This document shows, piece by piece, positions 1 to 6,276 of a DNA stretch of 6,612 nucleotides; the stretch's first letter is position 1, and each line of letters begins with the position of its first letter. The notes under the pieces are model-generated. The model saw only the letters and a program-made list of their open reading frames with translations. It did no database searches and was not told where the DNA came from. This stretch comes from Chloroflexota bacterium (lineage in GTDB: Bacteria; Chloroflexota; Limnocylindria; Limnocylindrales; CSP1-4), in assembly GCA_013694835.1 (NCBI GenBank), contig JACDBP010000362.1, positions 1 to 6,612 on the forward strand, in the 5' to 3' direction. The translations under genes were made by a program, and so were the position numbers.

Positions 1-759
1 CTCATAGGGAGCCTCGGGCCCGAACACCCATTCGTGACTGCGGCCGAGGACGACCCACGGCCGATCTCGGTCCAGGAGCGCTACCCCGACGCGATAGATG
101 GGGCCGCTAGGGGCAAGCTTGACGCCGTGGTAGAGCAGCAGCCAGCCGGCATCGGTCTCGATCGGTGGCGCCCCGGCCCCGATCTTGGCGCCGTCCCACC
201 AGACCGGCGGGCGCGTCTCGAGGAGCACGCGGGGTCGTCCCCAATGGACCAGATCGGGCGACGAGGCCAGCCACATGTGACCGGTCTGCCCGGAGACCGG
301 CCGGTGGATGAGCAGCAACTGCCCGTCGAAACGATGCGGGAACAGGGCTGCGTCCTTGTTCTCGGGCGAAAGCGCCAGGCCCTCCAACCGGACTTCGCGA
401 AAGTCCGCCGTGCGCGCGATCCCCACGCCGGGTCCGACATGCGAGTAGGCCGTGTACGCGATGACGTACTCGCCCGATTCCGGAACGAAGGTGATGCGCG
501 GATCCTCGCAGCCCCACTCCTGCCAGGGCTGGTCGGGAGACAGGAGCGGCAGTGGATCGATCCGCCAGCCGCCCACACCGTCCGCACTGCGCGCCACGAA
601 GAGCGAGGACAGCCCGCGCCGGTCCTCGCCGCGTACGAGCACCACGACCCCGTCGTCGGTGAGCGTCGCCCCTGGGTTGAACGCGGAGGCCCAGCTACCC
701 GGCAGGAGGTCGGCGCTGATGATCGGGTTGTCGGGATGGCGGCGAAAGATGTGGGGCAT
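1..759 (-). CDS. GH130 family beta-mannoside phosphorylase/mannosidase, 3' end cut by window edge
   Basis: The frame is open from an ATG at 759 to the window edge (253 codons, no stop). It reads as the five-bladed propeller of glycoside hydrolase family 130, which phosphorolyses (or in some members hydrolyses) beta-mannosides such as mannosyl-glucose or mannooligosaccharides, releasing mannose 1-phosphate in the cytoplasm. Visible signatures: RRHPDNPI near the start (residues 6-13), FNPGA (27-31), VRGEDR (42-47), CEDPRIT (84-90, whose Asp is the likely general acid), KDAALFP (135-141), IHRP (151-154), KIGAGAPPI (192-200) and LYHG (209-212). There is no signal peptide, which fits an intracellular enzyme. 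Family members are usually around 300-350 residues, so some 50-100 C-terminal residues lie outside. The start is supported because an in-frame TGA lies 10 codons upstream with no other start codon between, and the protein begins directly at the usual family N-terminus. Family is very likely; substrate, and phosphorylase versus hydrolase, cannot be fixed here. Confidence 0.93.
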   Translation of the reverse strand, partial: MPHIFRRHPDNPIISADLLPGSWASAFNPGATLTDDGVVVLVRGEDRRGLSSLFVARSADGVGGWRIDPLPLLSPDQPWQEWGCEDPRITFVPESGEYVIAYTAYSHVGPGVGIARTADFREVRLEGLALSPENKDAALFPHRFDGQLLLIHRPVSGQTGHMWLASSPDLVHWGRPRVLLETRPPVWWDGAKIGAGAPPIETDAGWLLLYHGVKLAPSGPIYRVGVALLDRDRPWVVLGRSHEWVFGPEAPYE

Positions 760-765
760 CGGGCA

Positions 766-796
766 ACGATAGACGGTCGCTCGGGGCCGCCGTCAA
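766..796 (-). promoter_or_regulatory. Putative leaderless promoter of the GH130 gene
   Basis: On the minus strand TTGACG (796-791, five of six matches to the -35 consensus) is followed after 19 bp by TATCGT (771-766, four of six matches to -10). An overlapping TCTATC gives 17 bp spacing. Only six bases separate TATCGT from the ATG at 759, so transcription would start at or next to the start codon. This agrees with the absence of any Shine-Dalgarno-like sequence. The leaderless reading is an inference from spacing alone. Confidence 0.4.
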
Positions 797-812
797 GCGA
801 CGGGTCCCTTCG

Positions 813-1457
813 GTGATCTCTGCGCTGCGAGTATTCTCCCGCGCTCTCGGCGACGCCTGGGACGCGCTCGTTCTCCTTGCAGCTCTGAACCTCATGTGGC
901 TTGGCCTGAGCCTTCTGATCGTCTTCCTGCCGCCGGCGACCGCGGCCATGTTCGCCGCCACGCATGAACTGGCCGGTGGCCGTTCGCCGGGTGTGCGGGA
1001 CTTCCTGGCTGCTGTCCGGAGCCACTTCTGGCAGGCATGGCGGTGGGCGCTTCTGAACGTCGCTGCGGCTGCCATCTTCGTCGCCAGCTTCGCCTTCTAT
1101 GGCTCCATCCGGGAACCCTGGGCGGACGCAGTCGAAGGCCTGACGCTCCTCTTCGCGGTGCTGTGGTGCGTCTCTCAACTCTATGTCTGGCCATTCCTCC
1201 TGTCGCAGGCGGAGCCCCGCCTCAGCCAGGCGCTGCGCAACGCCGTCCTCGCGGTCCTGGCCGCGCCGCTGTTCGCGCTCACGTTCGCGGCGATCGTGGC
1301 GCTCGTGCTCGCACTGAGCCTGGCCCTCATCGCGCCCATCGCCGTCATCACGACCGCGTTCGTCTGCCTCCTTGCGAACCACGCCGTGACCGACCGTCTG
1401 CGTGCTTTCGGCAAGCTGCCGGCCACCATGGCAGCGGCCCAGGGGAACGACGGCTGA
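813..1457 (+). CDS. DUF624/YesL-family integral membrane protein
   Basis: This 214-residue, strongly hydrophobic protein starts with GTG; no other in-frame start lies just upstream. The N-terminal stretch NLMWLGLSLLIVFLPPATAA (residues about 26-45) matches the hallmark of DUF624, in which an N-L-L-W-L helix leads into a PATAA/PATAAL turn. Roughly five membrane helices can be read: about 17-45, 73-97, 106-130, 140-165 and 166-190, with a short polar tail. DUF624 proteins (Bacillus YesL is the usual reference) are commonly encoded with carbohydrate ABC transporters and their regulators; their biochemical role is not established. Here it is divergent from a GH130 gene and overlaps the following oxidoreductase gene by four bases, so the two are almost certainly cotranscribed and translationally coupled. 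No strong ribosome-binding site precedes the GTG; only a weak GGGT is visible. The family call is good, the function unknown. Confidence 0.85.
   Translation: MISALRVFSRALGDAWDALVLLAALNLMWLGLSLLIVFLPPATAAMFAATHELAGGRSPGVRDFLAAVRSHFWQAWRWALLNVAAAAIFVASFAFYGSIREPWADAVEGLTLLFAVLWCVSQLYVWPFLLSQAEPRLSQALRNAVLAVLAAPLFALTFAAIVALVLALSLALIAPIAVITTAFVCLLANHAVTDRLRAFGKLPATMAAAQGNDG
1441..1445 (+). promoter_or_regulatory. Ribosome-binding site deciding the oxidoreductase start
   Basis: AGGGG lies inside the last codons of the DUF624 gene, eight bases before the CTG at 1454. It supports initiation at that CTG, because no ATG, GTG or TTG exists in this frame between the site and the dinucleotide-binding motif. 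Confidence 0.5.
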
Positions 1458-2545
1458 GCCGGCCGCTCGGGCTCGGGCTCGCCGGGGCCGGTCGGTTCGG
1501 AGCCTTCTCACTCGCTGCCTACGCCGAGCTGGCGGACGTCCATCCCGTCGCGGTCGCGGACGAGGACGTCGCGCGTGCGGCAGCGATGGCACCGCTCGGC
1601 GCCGCGGTGTACGGCGACTTTCGAGCGCTGCTCGATGATGCGCGGGTGGAGATCGTGGCCATCACGACACCTCCGCTGGCCCACGGGGGTATGGCTGCCG
1701 AGGCCGCCCGCGCCGGCAAGCATGTCTTCGTCGAGAAGCCCCTCGCGACATCGCTCCGGGATGCGCGAGCGGCAGTCGAGGCAGCGCGGCGCGCCGGTGT
1801 TCGGCTGGGGATCGACTATGTCTTGCGCCATCATCCGCTCCACCGTCTCGCGCTCCGGCTGGTGCGGGCCGGCATCCTCGGCAAGCTGCTGCACTGGTCG
1901 CTGGAGAACTACGCCTCGCTCGATCCGATCCCGGGAGGCCACTGGTTCTGGGACCGGCGCCGGAGCGGTGGCATCCACGTGGAGCACGGGGTCCACTTCT
2001 TCGACCTGTGCAACCAGGCCGCTGGCGATCTTCCCGACGGCGTTGCGGGCGGGTTCCAGCATGGGCCGGACGGGCGTACGGACCGGGCCTGGGCGCACGT
2101 CACGTATGGCAGCCGGCTCGCGGCGACGTTCTACCACGCGTTCGTCCGAACCGACGCGACCGAGCAGACGACGATCCGTCTCGGCTTCGAGCGCGGAGAA
2201 GCGATCCTCGAGGGTTGGATCCCGGTCCGGCTGGTCGTGCGGCTCGAGGACGGTGACCCATCGACCGGCGACGCGCTGCGCGAGCTGTTCGGCACGGTCG
2301 AGCGCCGGCGGGGGGCGCAGGTGGCCGAGGCGGTCGCGCCCGATCGGCAGGGGGAGTACCGACGTGCGATCCAGTCGGGGATGCGCGACCTCGTCGCCGC
2401 CGTGCGGGAGGAGCGCGATCCGGAGGTGACGCCGGACGACGCCCTCCAGAGCCTCGAGATCGCGCTCCGGGCGAGCCCGGAGGACGGGCCGGCAGCGGAT
2501 CGTCCTCCCGCGCGTTCATCGTCGTCCGCACGGTCGCCGGCGTGA
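1454..2545 (+). CDS. Gfo/Idh/MocA-family NAD(P)-dependent oxidoreductase
   Basis: Counting from the CTG at 1454, the protein has 363 residues, normal for the family. It opens with the Rossmann fingerprint GLAGAGRFGAF (residues 8-18, GxGxxG-like), an acidic residue at the end of the second strand (VAVAD, 32-36), the TTPP strand end (71-74) and the diagnostic EKP motif (94-96, with Lys95 expected to act in catalysis and cofactor binding). The C-terminal alpha/beta domain has SGGIHVEHGVHFFDL (171-185), where His181 and Asp184 match the conserved active-site helix. Such enzymes oxidise or reduce hydroxyl groups of sugars, inositols and sugar acids. The exact substrate cannot be read from sequence, but the neighbouring GH130 and DUF624 genes point to sugar catabolism. 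The start overlaps the upstream TGA as CTGA. The last about 22 residues are low-complexity (Ala/Pro/Ser/Arg) and atypical, perhaps a degenerate tail. The first ATG in the frame, at 1037, lies deep inside the DUF624 gene and is not credible. Confidence 0.9.
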   Translation: MSRPLGLGLAGAGRFGAFSLAAYAELADVHPVAVADEDVARAAAMAPLGAAVYGDFRALLDDARVEIVAITTPPLAHGGMAAEAARAGKHVFVEKPLATSLRDARAAVEAARRAGVRLGIDYVLRHHPLHRLALRLVRAGILGKLLHWSLENYASLDPIPGGHWFWDRRRSGGIHVEHGVHFFDLCNQAAGDLPDGVAGGFQHGPDGRTDRAWAHVTYGSRLAATFYHAFVRTDATEQTTIRLGFERGEAILEGWIPVRLVVRLEDGDPSTGDALRELFGTVERRRGAQVAEAVAPDRQGEYRRAIQSGMRDLVAAVREERDPEVTPDDALQSLEIALRASPEDGPAADRPPARSSSSARSPA

Positions 2546-2554
2546 CCGTGACGC

Positions 2555-2569
2555 CGCCGCCCCGCGGCG
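2555..2569 (+). terminator. GC hairpin after the oxidoreductase stop, weak terminator candidate
   Basis: CGCCGC and GCGGCG form a six-base-pair all-GC stem around a CCC loop, nine bases after the TGA. There is no T-tract, so it is not a standard intrinsic terminator. In DNA this rich in G+C such a stem can arise by chance. Confidence 0.2.
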
Positions 2570-2573
2570 CGGT

Positions 2574-2609
2574 GCGAACGGGACACGCGGCGCGAACCGC
2601 ACATGCGGC
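2574..2609. repeat. Imperfect tandem repeat, two 18-bp units
   Basis: GCGAACGGGACACGCGGC (2574-2591) is followed directly by GCGAACCGCACATGCGGC (2592-2609), with 15 of 18 positions identical. It lies just downstream of the oxidoreductase gene in non-coding DNA. Role unknown; it could be a paired protein-binding site or a duplication remnant. Confidence 0.6.
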
Positions 2610-2904
2610 GAGAGGCGCCCAGCCGTCAGCCGGCGTCGACAACGCCACACCCGGCGCGACTGGCGTCGCCTTTCCAGATGGTCTGGATGCCGCGCAGCGG
2701 ATCGTCGGTCCCGGTGCCCGGAGATCCCTCCCGATCCGATCCGGGAGCCCGCTACCAGCCCAAGCCGTGCTCGAGGCGCGTGGGTGGACGGCCCGGGTCT
2801 CATGATCTGGCGGGTACGCTGCCGATAAGCCGGCGGTGAGGGCGATGGTGTTCAGTCCATCTGAAATGTCGCCGCGCAGACTCGTTCCAGCCGCTACTCC
2901 TTCG

Positions 2905-3710
2905 GTGCGGCATCAGCTCGACCGGATGCTCATCCAGGCCGGTGGGATCATCCGTGATGCGAGGACGAGGCGAGGCTGGGCGCTGGCGGTTCTGGCGGGC
3001 GTGCCGGCGTCTCGATCGCGACGGCACACGCGGCGGAAACCGGCGTTCGTGTCTCCCTGGAGTCACTGCTGCGCCTCGCGGCCGCGCTGGGCCTGCGTTC
3101 CGACCTCACGCTCACCGACGGTCGAGCTCACCGACCGTCACGCGCCGCGGATCCTGTCAATGGCGCCATGGGAGAGCTCGAGGCGCGCCATCTGCGCGAG
3201 GCGGGCTTCGCGATCGCGGTGGACGAGCCCTATCAGCACTACCAGTTCGCCGGCCGAGCGGACCTGCTGGCCTGGGACGTCGAGCAGCGGGCCCTGCTTC
3301 ACTGCGAGAACCGCACGCTCTTCCCAGACATGCAGGGGACGGCTGGCGCCTGGAACGCGAAGCGTGCATACCTGGCTCGCGTGATCGCCGGCGACTCGAG
3401 CTCCGCGGTGGATGGATGAGCGTCACGCACGCCATGGTCGCGCTCTGGTCGTCGGAGGTGCTGCACGCCATCAGGCTGCGGACCGAGACGTTCCGAGTGC
3501 TCTGCCAAGACCGACCGGATGCCGTTCGCCGCGTGGTGGTCGGGGAGGCCGCCGACCGCTGGCACCACCACCACCTTCGTGCTTTTCGACCCCCTCGCCC
3601 AAGGTCGGCAGCGCCGCTGGCTCGGGCTGGAGGCCGTGCTCCTGGCCCGGCCGCGCGTCAGTAGCTATCGCGACGCCGCCGAGCGCCTACGCCGCGCGGG
3701 CCTGGCCTGA
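2905..3710 (+). pseudogene. Frameshifted XRE-type HTH protein fused to a nuclease-like domain
   Basis: Three reading frames join into one protein of about 268 residues. Segment 1 (to about 2997) reads LIQAGGIIRDARTRRGW and ALAVLA, the first helices of an XRE-type HTH. Segment 2 (about 3000-3390) resumes with RAGVSIATAHAAETG, then SLESLLRLAAALGLR, completing the HTH. It continues with EPYQHYQFAGRADLLAWD and ALLHCENRT, then AKRAYL. Segment 3 (about 3392-3523) gives LELRGGWMSVTHAMVALWSS. Segment 4 (3525 to the TGA at 3708) gives FAAWWSG, FVLFDP and YRDAAERLRRAGLA. The joins imply loss of one base near 2997-3000, loss of one near 3390-3392 and gain of one near 3524. Unaltered, segment 2 ends at the TGA at 3417 and the product is disrupted. 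The start is uncertain: GTG 2905, ATG 2926 and GTG 2836 are all in frame and none has a good ribosome-binding site. I recall similar HTH proteins from high-GC soil bacteria but know no assigned function. Confidence 0.75.
3111..3142. repeat. Short tandem repeat containing an inverted repeat, in the HTH-domain linker
   Basis: CTCACCGACGGTCGAG (3111-3126) is followed by CTCACCGACCGTCACG (3127-3142), identical at 13 of 16 positions. Across the junction, GACGGTCG (3117-3124) and CGACCGTC (3132-3139) form a perfect eight-base-pair inverted repeat with a seven-base spacer. It falls in the linker between the HTH and the following domain of the broken gene. It may be a duplication in a variable linker or a chance hairpin. 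Confidence 0.5.
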
Positions 3711-3730
3711 AGACGCCTGGCGATCGGGGA

Positions 3731-3746
3731 CGAGGCACCAGCCTCG
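3731..3746 (+). terminator. Hairpin after the broken HTH gene, terminator candidate
   Basis: CGAGGC, loop ACCA, GCCTCG: a perfect six-base-pair stem beginning 20 bases after the TGA of the broken gene and upstream of the hydrolase gene. No T-run follows, so termination is only a possibility. Confidence 0.3.
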
Positions 3747-3753
3747 CGGGGTG

Positions 3754-3759
3754 TAGCAT
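3754..3759 (+). promoter_or_regulatory. Possible -10 element upstream of the hydrolase gene
   Basis: TAGCAT keeps the TA...AT skeleton of a -10 box and stands out in an otherwise GC-rich gap. It lies 39 bases before the ATG at 3799. No -35 is recognisable at 17-18 bp spacing, so support is weak. Confidence 0.25.
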
Positions 3760-3798
3760 CCGGCGCCCTCCCACGGCGATGGCCACTGGTGGCGCGGG

Positions 3799-5013
3799 AT
3801 GTCAGAGGGCACATTCGTGGCGATGGCATCGACGGGCCGGTGGCAGCGGCGGACGGCGCGCGTGCTCCTCGTCCTGCTGGCGTTCGTCCTCGTCGGCACG
3901 GTCGCGTTCGTGACCTTCCCGCCGTTCCGTGCTGCGATGCGTACGGCGTCGCTGCTTCCCGAGGTGCTGGCGCTCCCCATCCGACCCCTGAGCGCCCTGA
4001 CCCCGACGCCACAGCGCGTCACGGTCAGCTATGGCGAGGTCCGACCCGAGCGGATGGACATCTACCTGCCGGGCGGCGCATTGCCAGACCGGACGCGGCC
4101 GGCCGTCCTCCTGGCGCTGGGTGTGCACGCACTGCCACTCGACCATCCTGGTGTCGTGCGGGTGGCACTTGCCATCGCCCGCATCGGGTTCGTCGTGGGT
4201 GTGCCGGAGTCGGCGGAGCTCCGTGCGTCGCGCATCGGCGCCCACGAGCCGGCCCATCTCGCGGAGGCGTTCCTGGTCCTCGAAGCGCGGCCCGAGGTGC
4301 GACCAGGACGGGTCGGCGTCGCGGGGTTCTCGGCCGGTGCCAGCCTCGGATTGATGGCAGCCGGCGACCCGCGGGTCGTCGAGCGAGTCGCGTGGGTCAA
4401 CGCCTTCGGCGGGTACGCGGACGCAGCCACGCTGATGGTCGACACCCTCACCCGCACCCAGCGCCTGGACGGCGTCGTCGAGCCGTGGCGTCCCACGCTG
4501 GTCGCCAGGCGGAGGCTGTTCGAGGTGCTGCTCGACGCCATCGAGCCGCCAGCCGATCGCCAACGGCTGCGCGACGAGCTGGAGCCGGTCATCGCCGCAG
4601 AGGAGCCCTCGATCCCTGCGCCTGACCCTCTCTTTGCCGCCAGCCTGGGCGAGCAGGGCCGCGCCGTGTACGCGATCGCCACGGCCCCTTCACGGGAGGC
4701 CGCCGAAGCGGTGGTCCAGGCGCTGCCGACAGGCATCCAGGAGCGCCTCGTGGCCATCTCGCCGCTGGCCGCTGCGTCAAGCCTGCGCGGACCCGTCCTG
4801 CTGATGCACGACGAACGCGACCGGGCGATCCCCGTGACGCACCTCCGGCTGCTCGAGGATGCCCTGCGACCCGAGGCCACGCGGCGGGTGACGCGCTTTC
4901 GCTTGTTCGAGCACATCGAGCCGGGCGCTGGCGGCCTCGGGCTCGATGAGGCGCCCGAGCTATGGAGGCTGTTCGTCCACCTCCAGGACCTGGTGGAGCT
5001 CGCCGGCGGCTAG
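3799..5013 (+). CDS. Alpha/beta hydrolase with N-terminal membrane anchor
   Basis: This 404-residue protein begins with an Arg-rich segment (residues 14-21) and a hydrophobic helix (about 21-40), so it is probably exported or anchored with the catalytic domain outside. A classical hydrolase order follows: a strand-rich region with RMDIYLPGG (about 90-98), the nucleophile elbow GFSAGA (Ser178), the acid in HDERDRAIP (Asp341 by position) and the histidine in FEHIEPG (His372). An insert of about 110 residues (roughly 210-320) rich in charged helices probably forms a lid. Esterase or lipase-like activity is plausible; the substrate is unknown. ATG 3799 has GGTGG six bases upstream. An alternative is the in-frame GTG at 3817, which has AGAGGG (3804-3809) seven bases before it and would give 398 residues with the same helix. 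The gene is convergent with the glycosyltransferase gene, 56 bp apart, and follows the broken HTH gene on the same strand by 88 bp. Confidence 0.85.
   Translation: MSEGTFVAMASTGRWQRRTARVLLVLLAFVLVGTVAFVTFPPFRAAMRTASLLPEVLALPIRPLSALTPTPQRVTVSYGEVRPERMDIYLPGGALPDRTRPAVLLALGVHALPLDHPGVVRVALAIARIGFVVGVPESAELRASRIGAHEPAHLAEAFLVLEARPEVRPGRVGVAGFSAGASLGLMAAGDPRVVERVAWVNAFGGYADAATLMVDTLTRTQRLDGVVEPWRPTLVARRRLFEVLLDAIEPPADRQRLRDELEPVIAAEEPSIPAPDPLFAASLGEQGRAVYAIATAPSREAAEAVVQALPTGIQERLVAISPLAAASSLRGPVLLMHDERDRAIPVTHLRLLEDALRPEATRRVTRFRLFEHIEPGAGGLGLDEAPELWRLFVHLQDLVELAGG
3804..3809 (+). promoter_or_regulatory. Ribosome-binding site for an alternative hydrolase start (GTG 3817)
   Basis: AGAGGG sits seven bases before the in-frame GTG at 3817. 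It is a better Shine-Dalgarno match than the GGTGG upstream of ATG 3799, so the true start may be six codons downstream of the one reported. Confidence 0.35.
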
Positions 5014-5069
5014 TGCCGCGTCGGTCGCCGATCGATCCACTCGCCGCTGCGCCCGCCCGCACGCCTCCG

Positions 5070-6239
5070 TCAGTGGCCGGGCGTCTCCTCGATCCCTGCG
5101 ATCCGCCCCGCACGGGTCCGCCGCGCCTCCCACGGCGCCAGCAACTCGTCGTAGATCGCGGCCGTCTCGGCGACCATGCGGGTGGCGCTGAAGTCGCGTC
5201 GCACGGAATCGTAGGCGGCGGCGCCGAGCCGCCTCGCCAGCTGCGGATCGTCCAGGACCGAACCGATGGCCGCGGCGAGCGCGGGTGCATCGTCGACGGG
5301 CACCAGGAGCCCGGACCGGCCGTGTTGGATCACTTCCTCGCTGCCGATCACCCGCGTCGCCACGACCGGCACGCGCGCGGCCATCGCCTCAAGGAGCGAA
5401 AGTGGCAGGCCCTCGAAGCGCGACGGCAGCACGAACAGATCCGCGGCCTGAAGCAGTCGCGGTACGTCGCCATGGGTGCCGAGCAGCATCACCCGGTCGG
5501 CGATGCCGAGCGCACGCGCCTGCTTCTCGAGAGCCAGGCCCTCGGGACCGATCCCTGCGATGACGAGCCAGACCTCGTCGGACCGGCCCTTCAGCACGGC
5601 CGAGGCGTCGAGCAGGATGTCATGCGCCTTCTGCGGCGTGAGCCTTCCGACGTTCAGCACGAGCCGTGCTTCGGGTGGGATGCCGAGCTCGCGACGGGTC
5701 GCCCCGGGATCGGATCGCGGCATTTCCATGCCCGCATCCGCGATGCCGTTGCGGACCACGTGCAGCAATGAGGACGGTACGCCCGCAGCGAGCATCGTCG
5801 CGCCTGCCCCAGCCGACACCGCGATCATCGCGTGGAGCATGCCCAGCATCCGCCGGTGCCTTGCCACCTGGACCTCATCGGTCAGCAGATACGGCAGGTG
5901 CTCCGTACGCACGATGACCGGGATCTCCGCGGCGATCGCGGCCTCGATCGCTTCGATCCCTTCCCAGCCGATGCCGGAGTGGTCGTGAAAGACCTCGATC
6001 CCCTCTCGCACCAGCCAGCCGCTGAGCTCCTCGCGTTCCGCAGTCGACTCGCTTCCCAGCATCTTGACGCCGATACCGGCGGCCCTGGCTCGTGCGAGCA
6101 GCGGCAACCCTCCGGTCGGAGAGGCGACGATGGTGACGTCGTAGCGATCCCCGAGCCCCCTGGCGAGGGCGAGCATATGCAGCCCGAGGCCGGACGGCGC
6201 GGGGCTGGCGGTGAACAGGCAGAGGCGAGGGCGAACCAA
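5070..6239 (-). CDS. GT4-family (GT-B fold) glycosyltransferase
   Basis: This complete glycosyltransferase has 389 residues from a TTG at 6239, a usual GT4 length. The acceptor domain opens with RPRLCLFTAS and the glycine-rich loop SGLGLHMLALARGL. The donor domain starts at LNVGRLTPQK, where Arg199 and Lys204 match the residues that hold the nucleotide-sugar diphosphate. The EX7E motif is intact (Glu276 and Glu284 in FEGLPLSLLE), followed by VPVVAT and a GRSGLLVP segment. Such enzymes transfer a sugar with retention from a nucleotide-sugar donor, usually at the cytoplasmic membrane face in glycolipid, capsule or cell-surface polysaccharide synthesis; donor and acceptor are unknown. The frame extends to an ATG at 6380, but that start would overlap the upstream gene by about 100 bases and add a Pro-rich segment unlike the family. 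TTG 6239 is the only other start candidate before the glycine loop, though it lacks a good ribosome-binding site. It follows the upstream glycosyltransferase by 37 bp, so they are probably in one operon. Confidence 0.9.
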   Translation of the reverse strand: MVRPRLCLFTASPAPSGLGLHMLALARGLGDRYDVTIVASPTGGLPLLARARAAGIGVKMLGSESTAEREELSGWLVREGIEVFHDHSGIGWEGIEAIEAAIAAEIPVIVRTEHLPYLLTDEVQVARHRRMLGMLHAMIAVSAGAGATMLAAGVPSSLLHVVRNGIADAGMEMPRSDPGATRRELGIPPEARLVLNVGRLTPQKAHDILLDASAVLKGRSDEVWLVIAGIGPEGLALEKQARALGIADRVMLLGTHGDVPRLLQAADLFVLPSRFEGLPLSLLEAMAARVPVVATRVIGSEEVIQHGRSGLLVPVDDAPALAAAIGSVLDDPQLARRLGAAAYDSVRRDFSATRMVAETAAIYDELLAPWEARRTRAGRIAGIEETPGH

Positions 6240-6276
6240 CGGGCAGACATCCGATCGAGGAGGTGGAGCGATAACC

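Larger units (their letters stand above)
2546..2904. other. Non-coding stretch between oxidoreductase and broken HTH gene
   Basis: No convincing gene is seen on either strand. A plus-strand frame begins with a GTGA overlap at 2542 and runs to 2805, but its 87-residue product is Ala/Arg/Gly/Pro-rich without a fold signature. The stretch holds a tandem repeat (2574-2609), a GC hairpin just after the oxidoreductase stop, and a second hairpin at 2728-2747 (CTCCCG, eight-base loop ATCCGATC, CGGGAG) without a T-run. The last part (2836-2904) is open in frame with the HTH segment downstream and could be its N-terminus if translation starts at the GTG at 2836. No clear promoter was found. Confidence 0.5.

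Noticed and set aside
34..816. Plus-strand open frame of 260 codons
   Set aside because: It is antisense to the GH130 gene, whose frame carries the conserved motifs; the product resembles no protein family.
81..1592. Minus-strand open frame of 503 codons spanning the GH130, DUF624 and oxidoreductase starts
   Set aside because: Its product is Arg/Pro/Ser-rich without a fold, and it crosses three genes with clear family motifs in other frames. It is a high-GC shadow frame.
2542..2805. Small 87-codon frame starting with a GTGA overlap after the oxidoreductase
   Set aside because: The overlap is attractive, but the product is low-complexity Ala/Arg/Gly/Pro sequence and no ribosome-binding site precedes it.
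3557..3580. Run of His codons (HHHH) in one frame
   Set aside because: The same bases read GTTTTF in the frame of the C-terminal segment; the His run is an out-of-frame artefact.
2942..3664. 240-codon plus-strand frame taken as a separate gene
   Set aside because: Only its part from about 3392 to 3523 carries family-like sequence. The rest is out of frame with the HTH and nuclease-like segments, so it is explained by the frameshifted gene.
3789..4916. Long alternative frames on both strands over the hydrolase gene
   Set aside because: The 404-codon frame has the complete Ser-Asp-His triad and membrane anchor; the others are Arg/Pro-rich shadows.
6257..6268. Strong plus-strand Shine-Dalgarno-like GAGGAGGTGGAG followed by an open frame from ATG 6298 to the window end
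   Set aside because: The ATG is 29 bases away, too far, and the frame is antisense to the partial glycosyltransferase and looks like a shadow.
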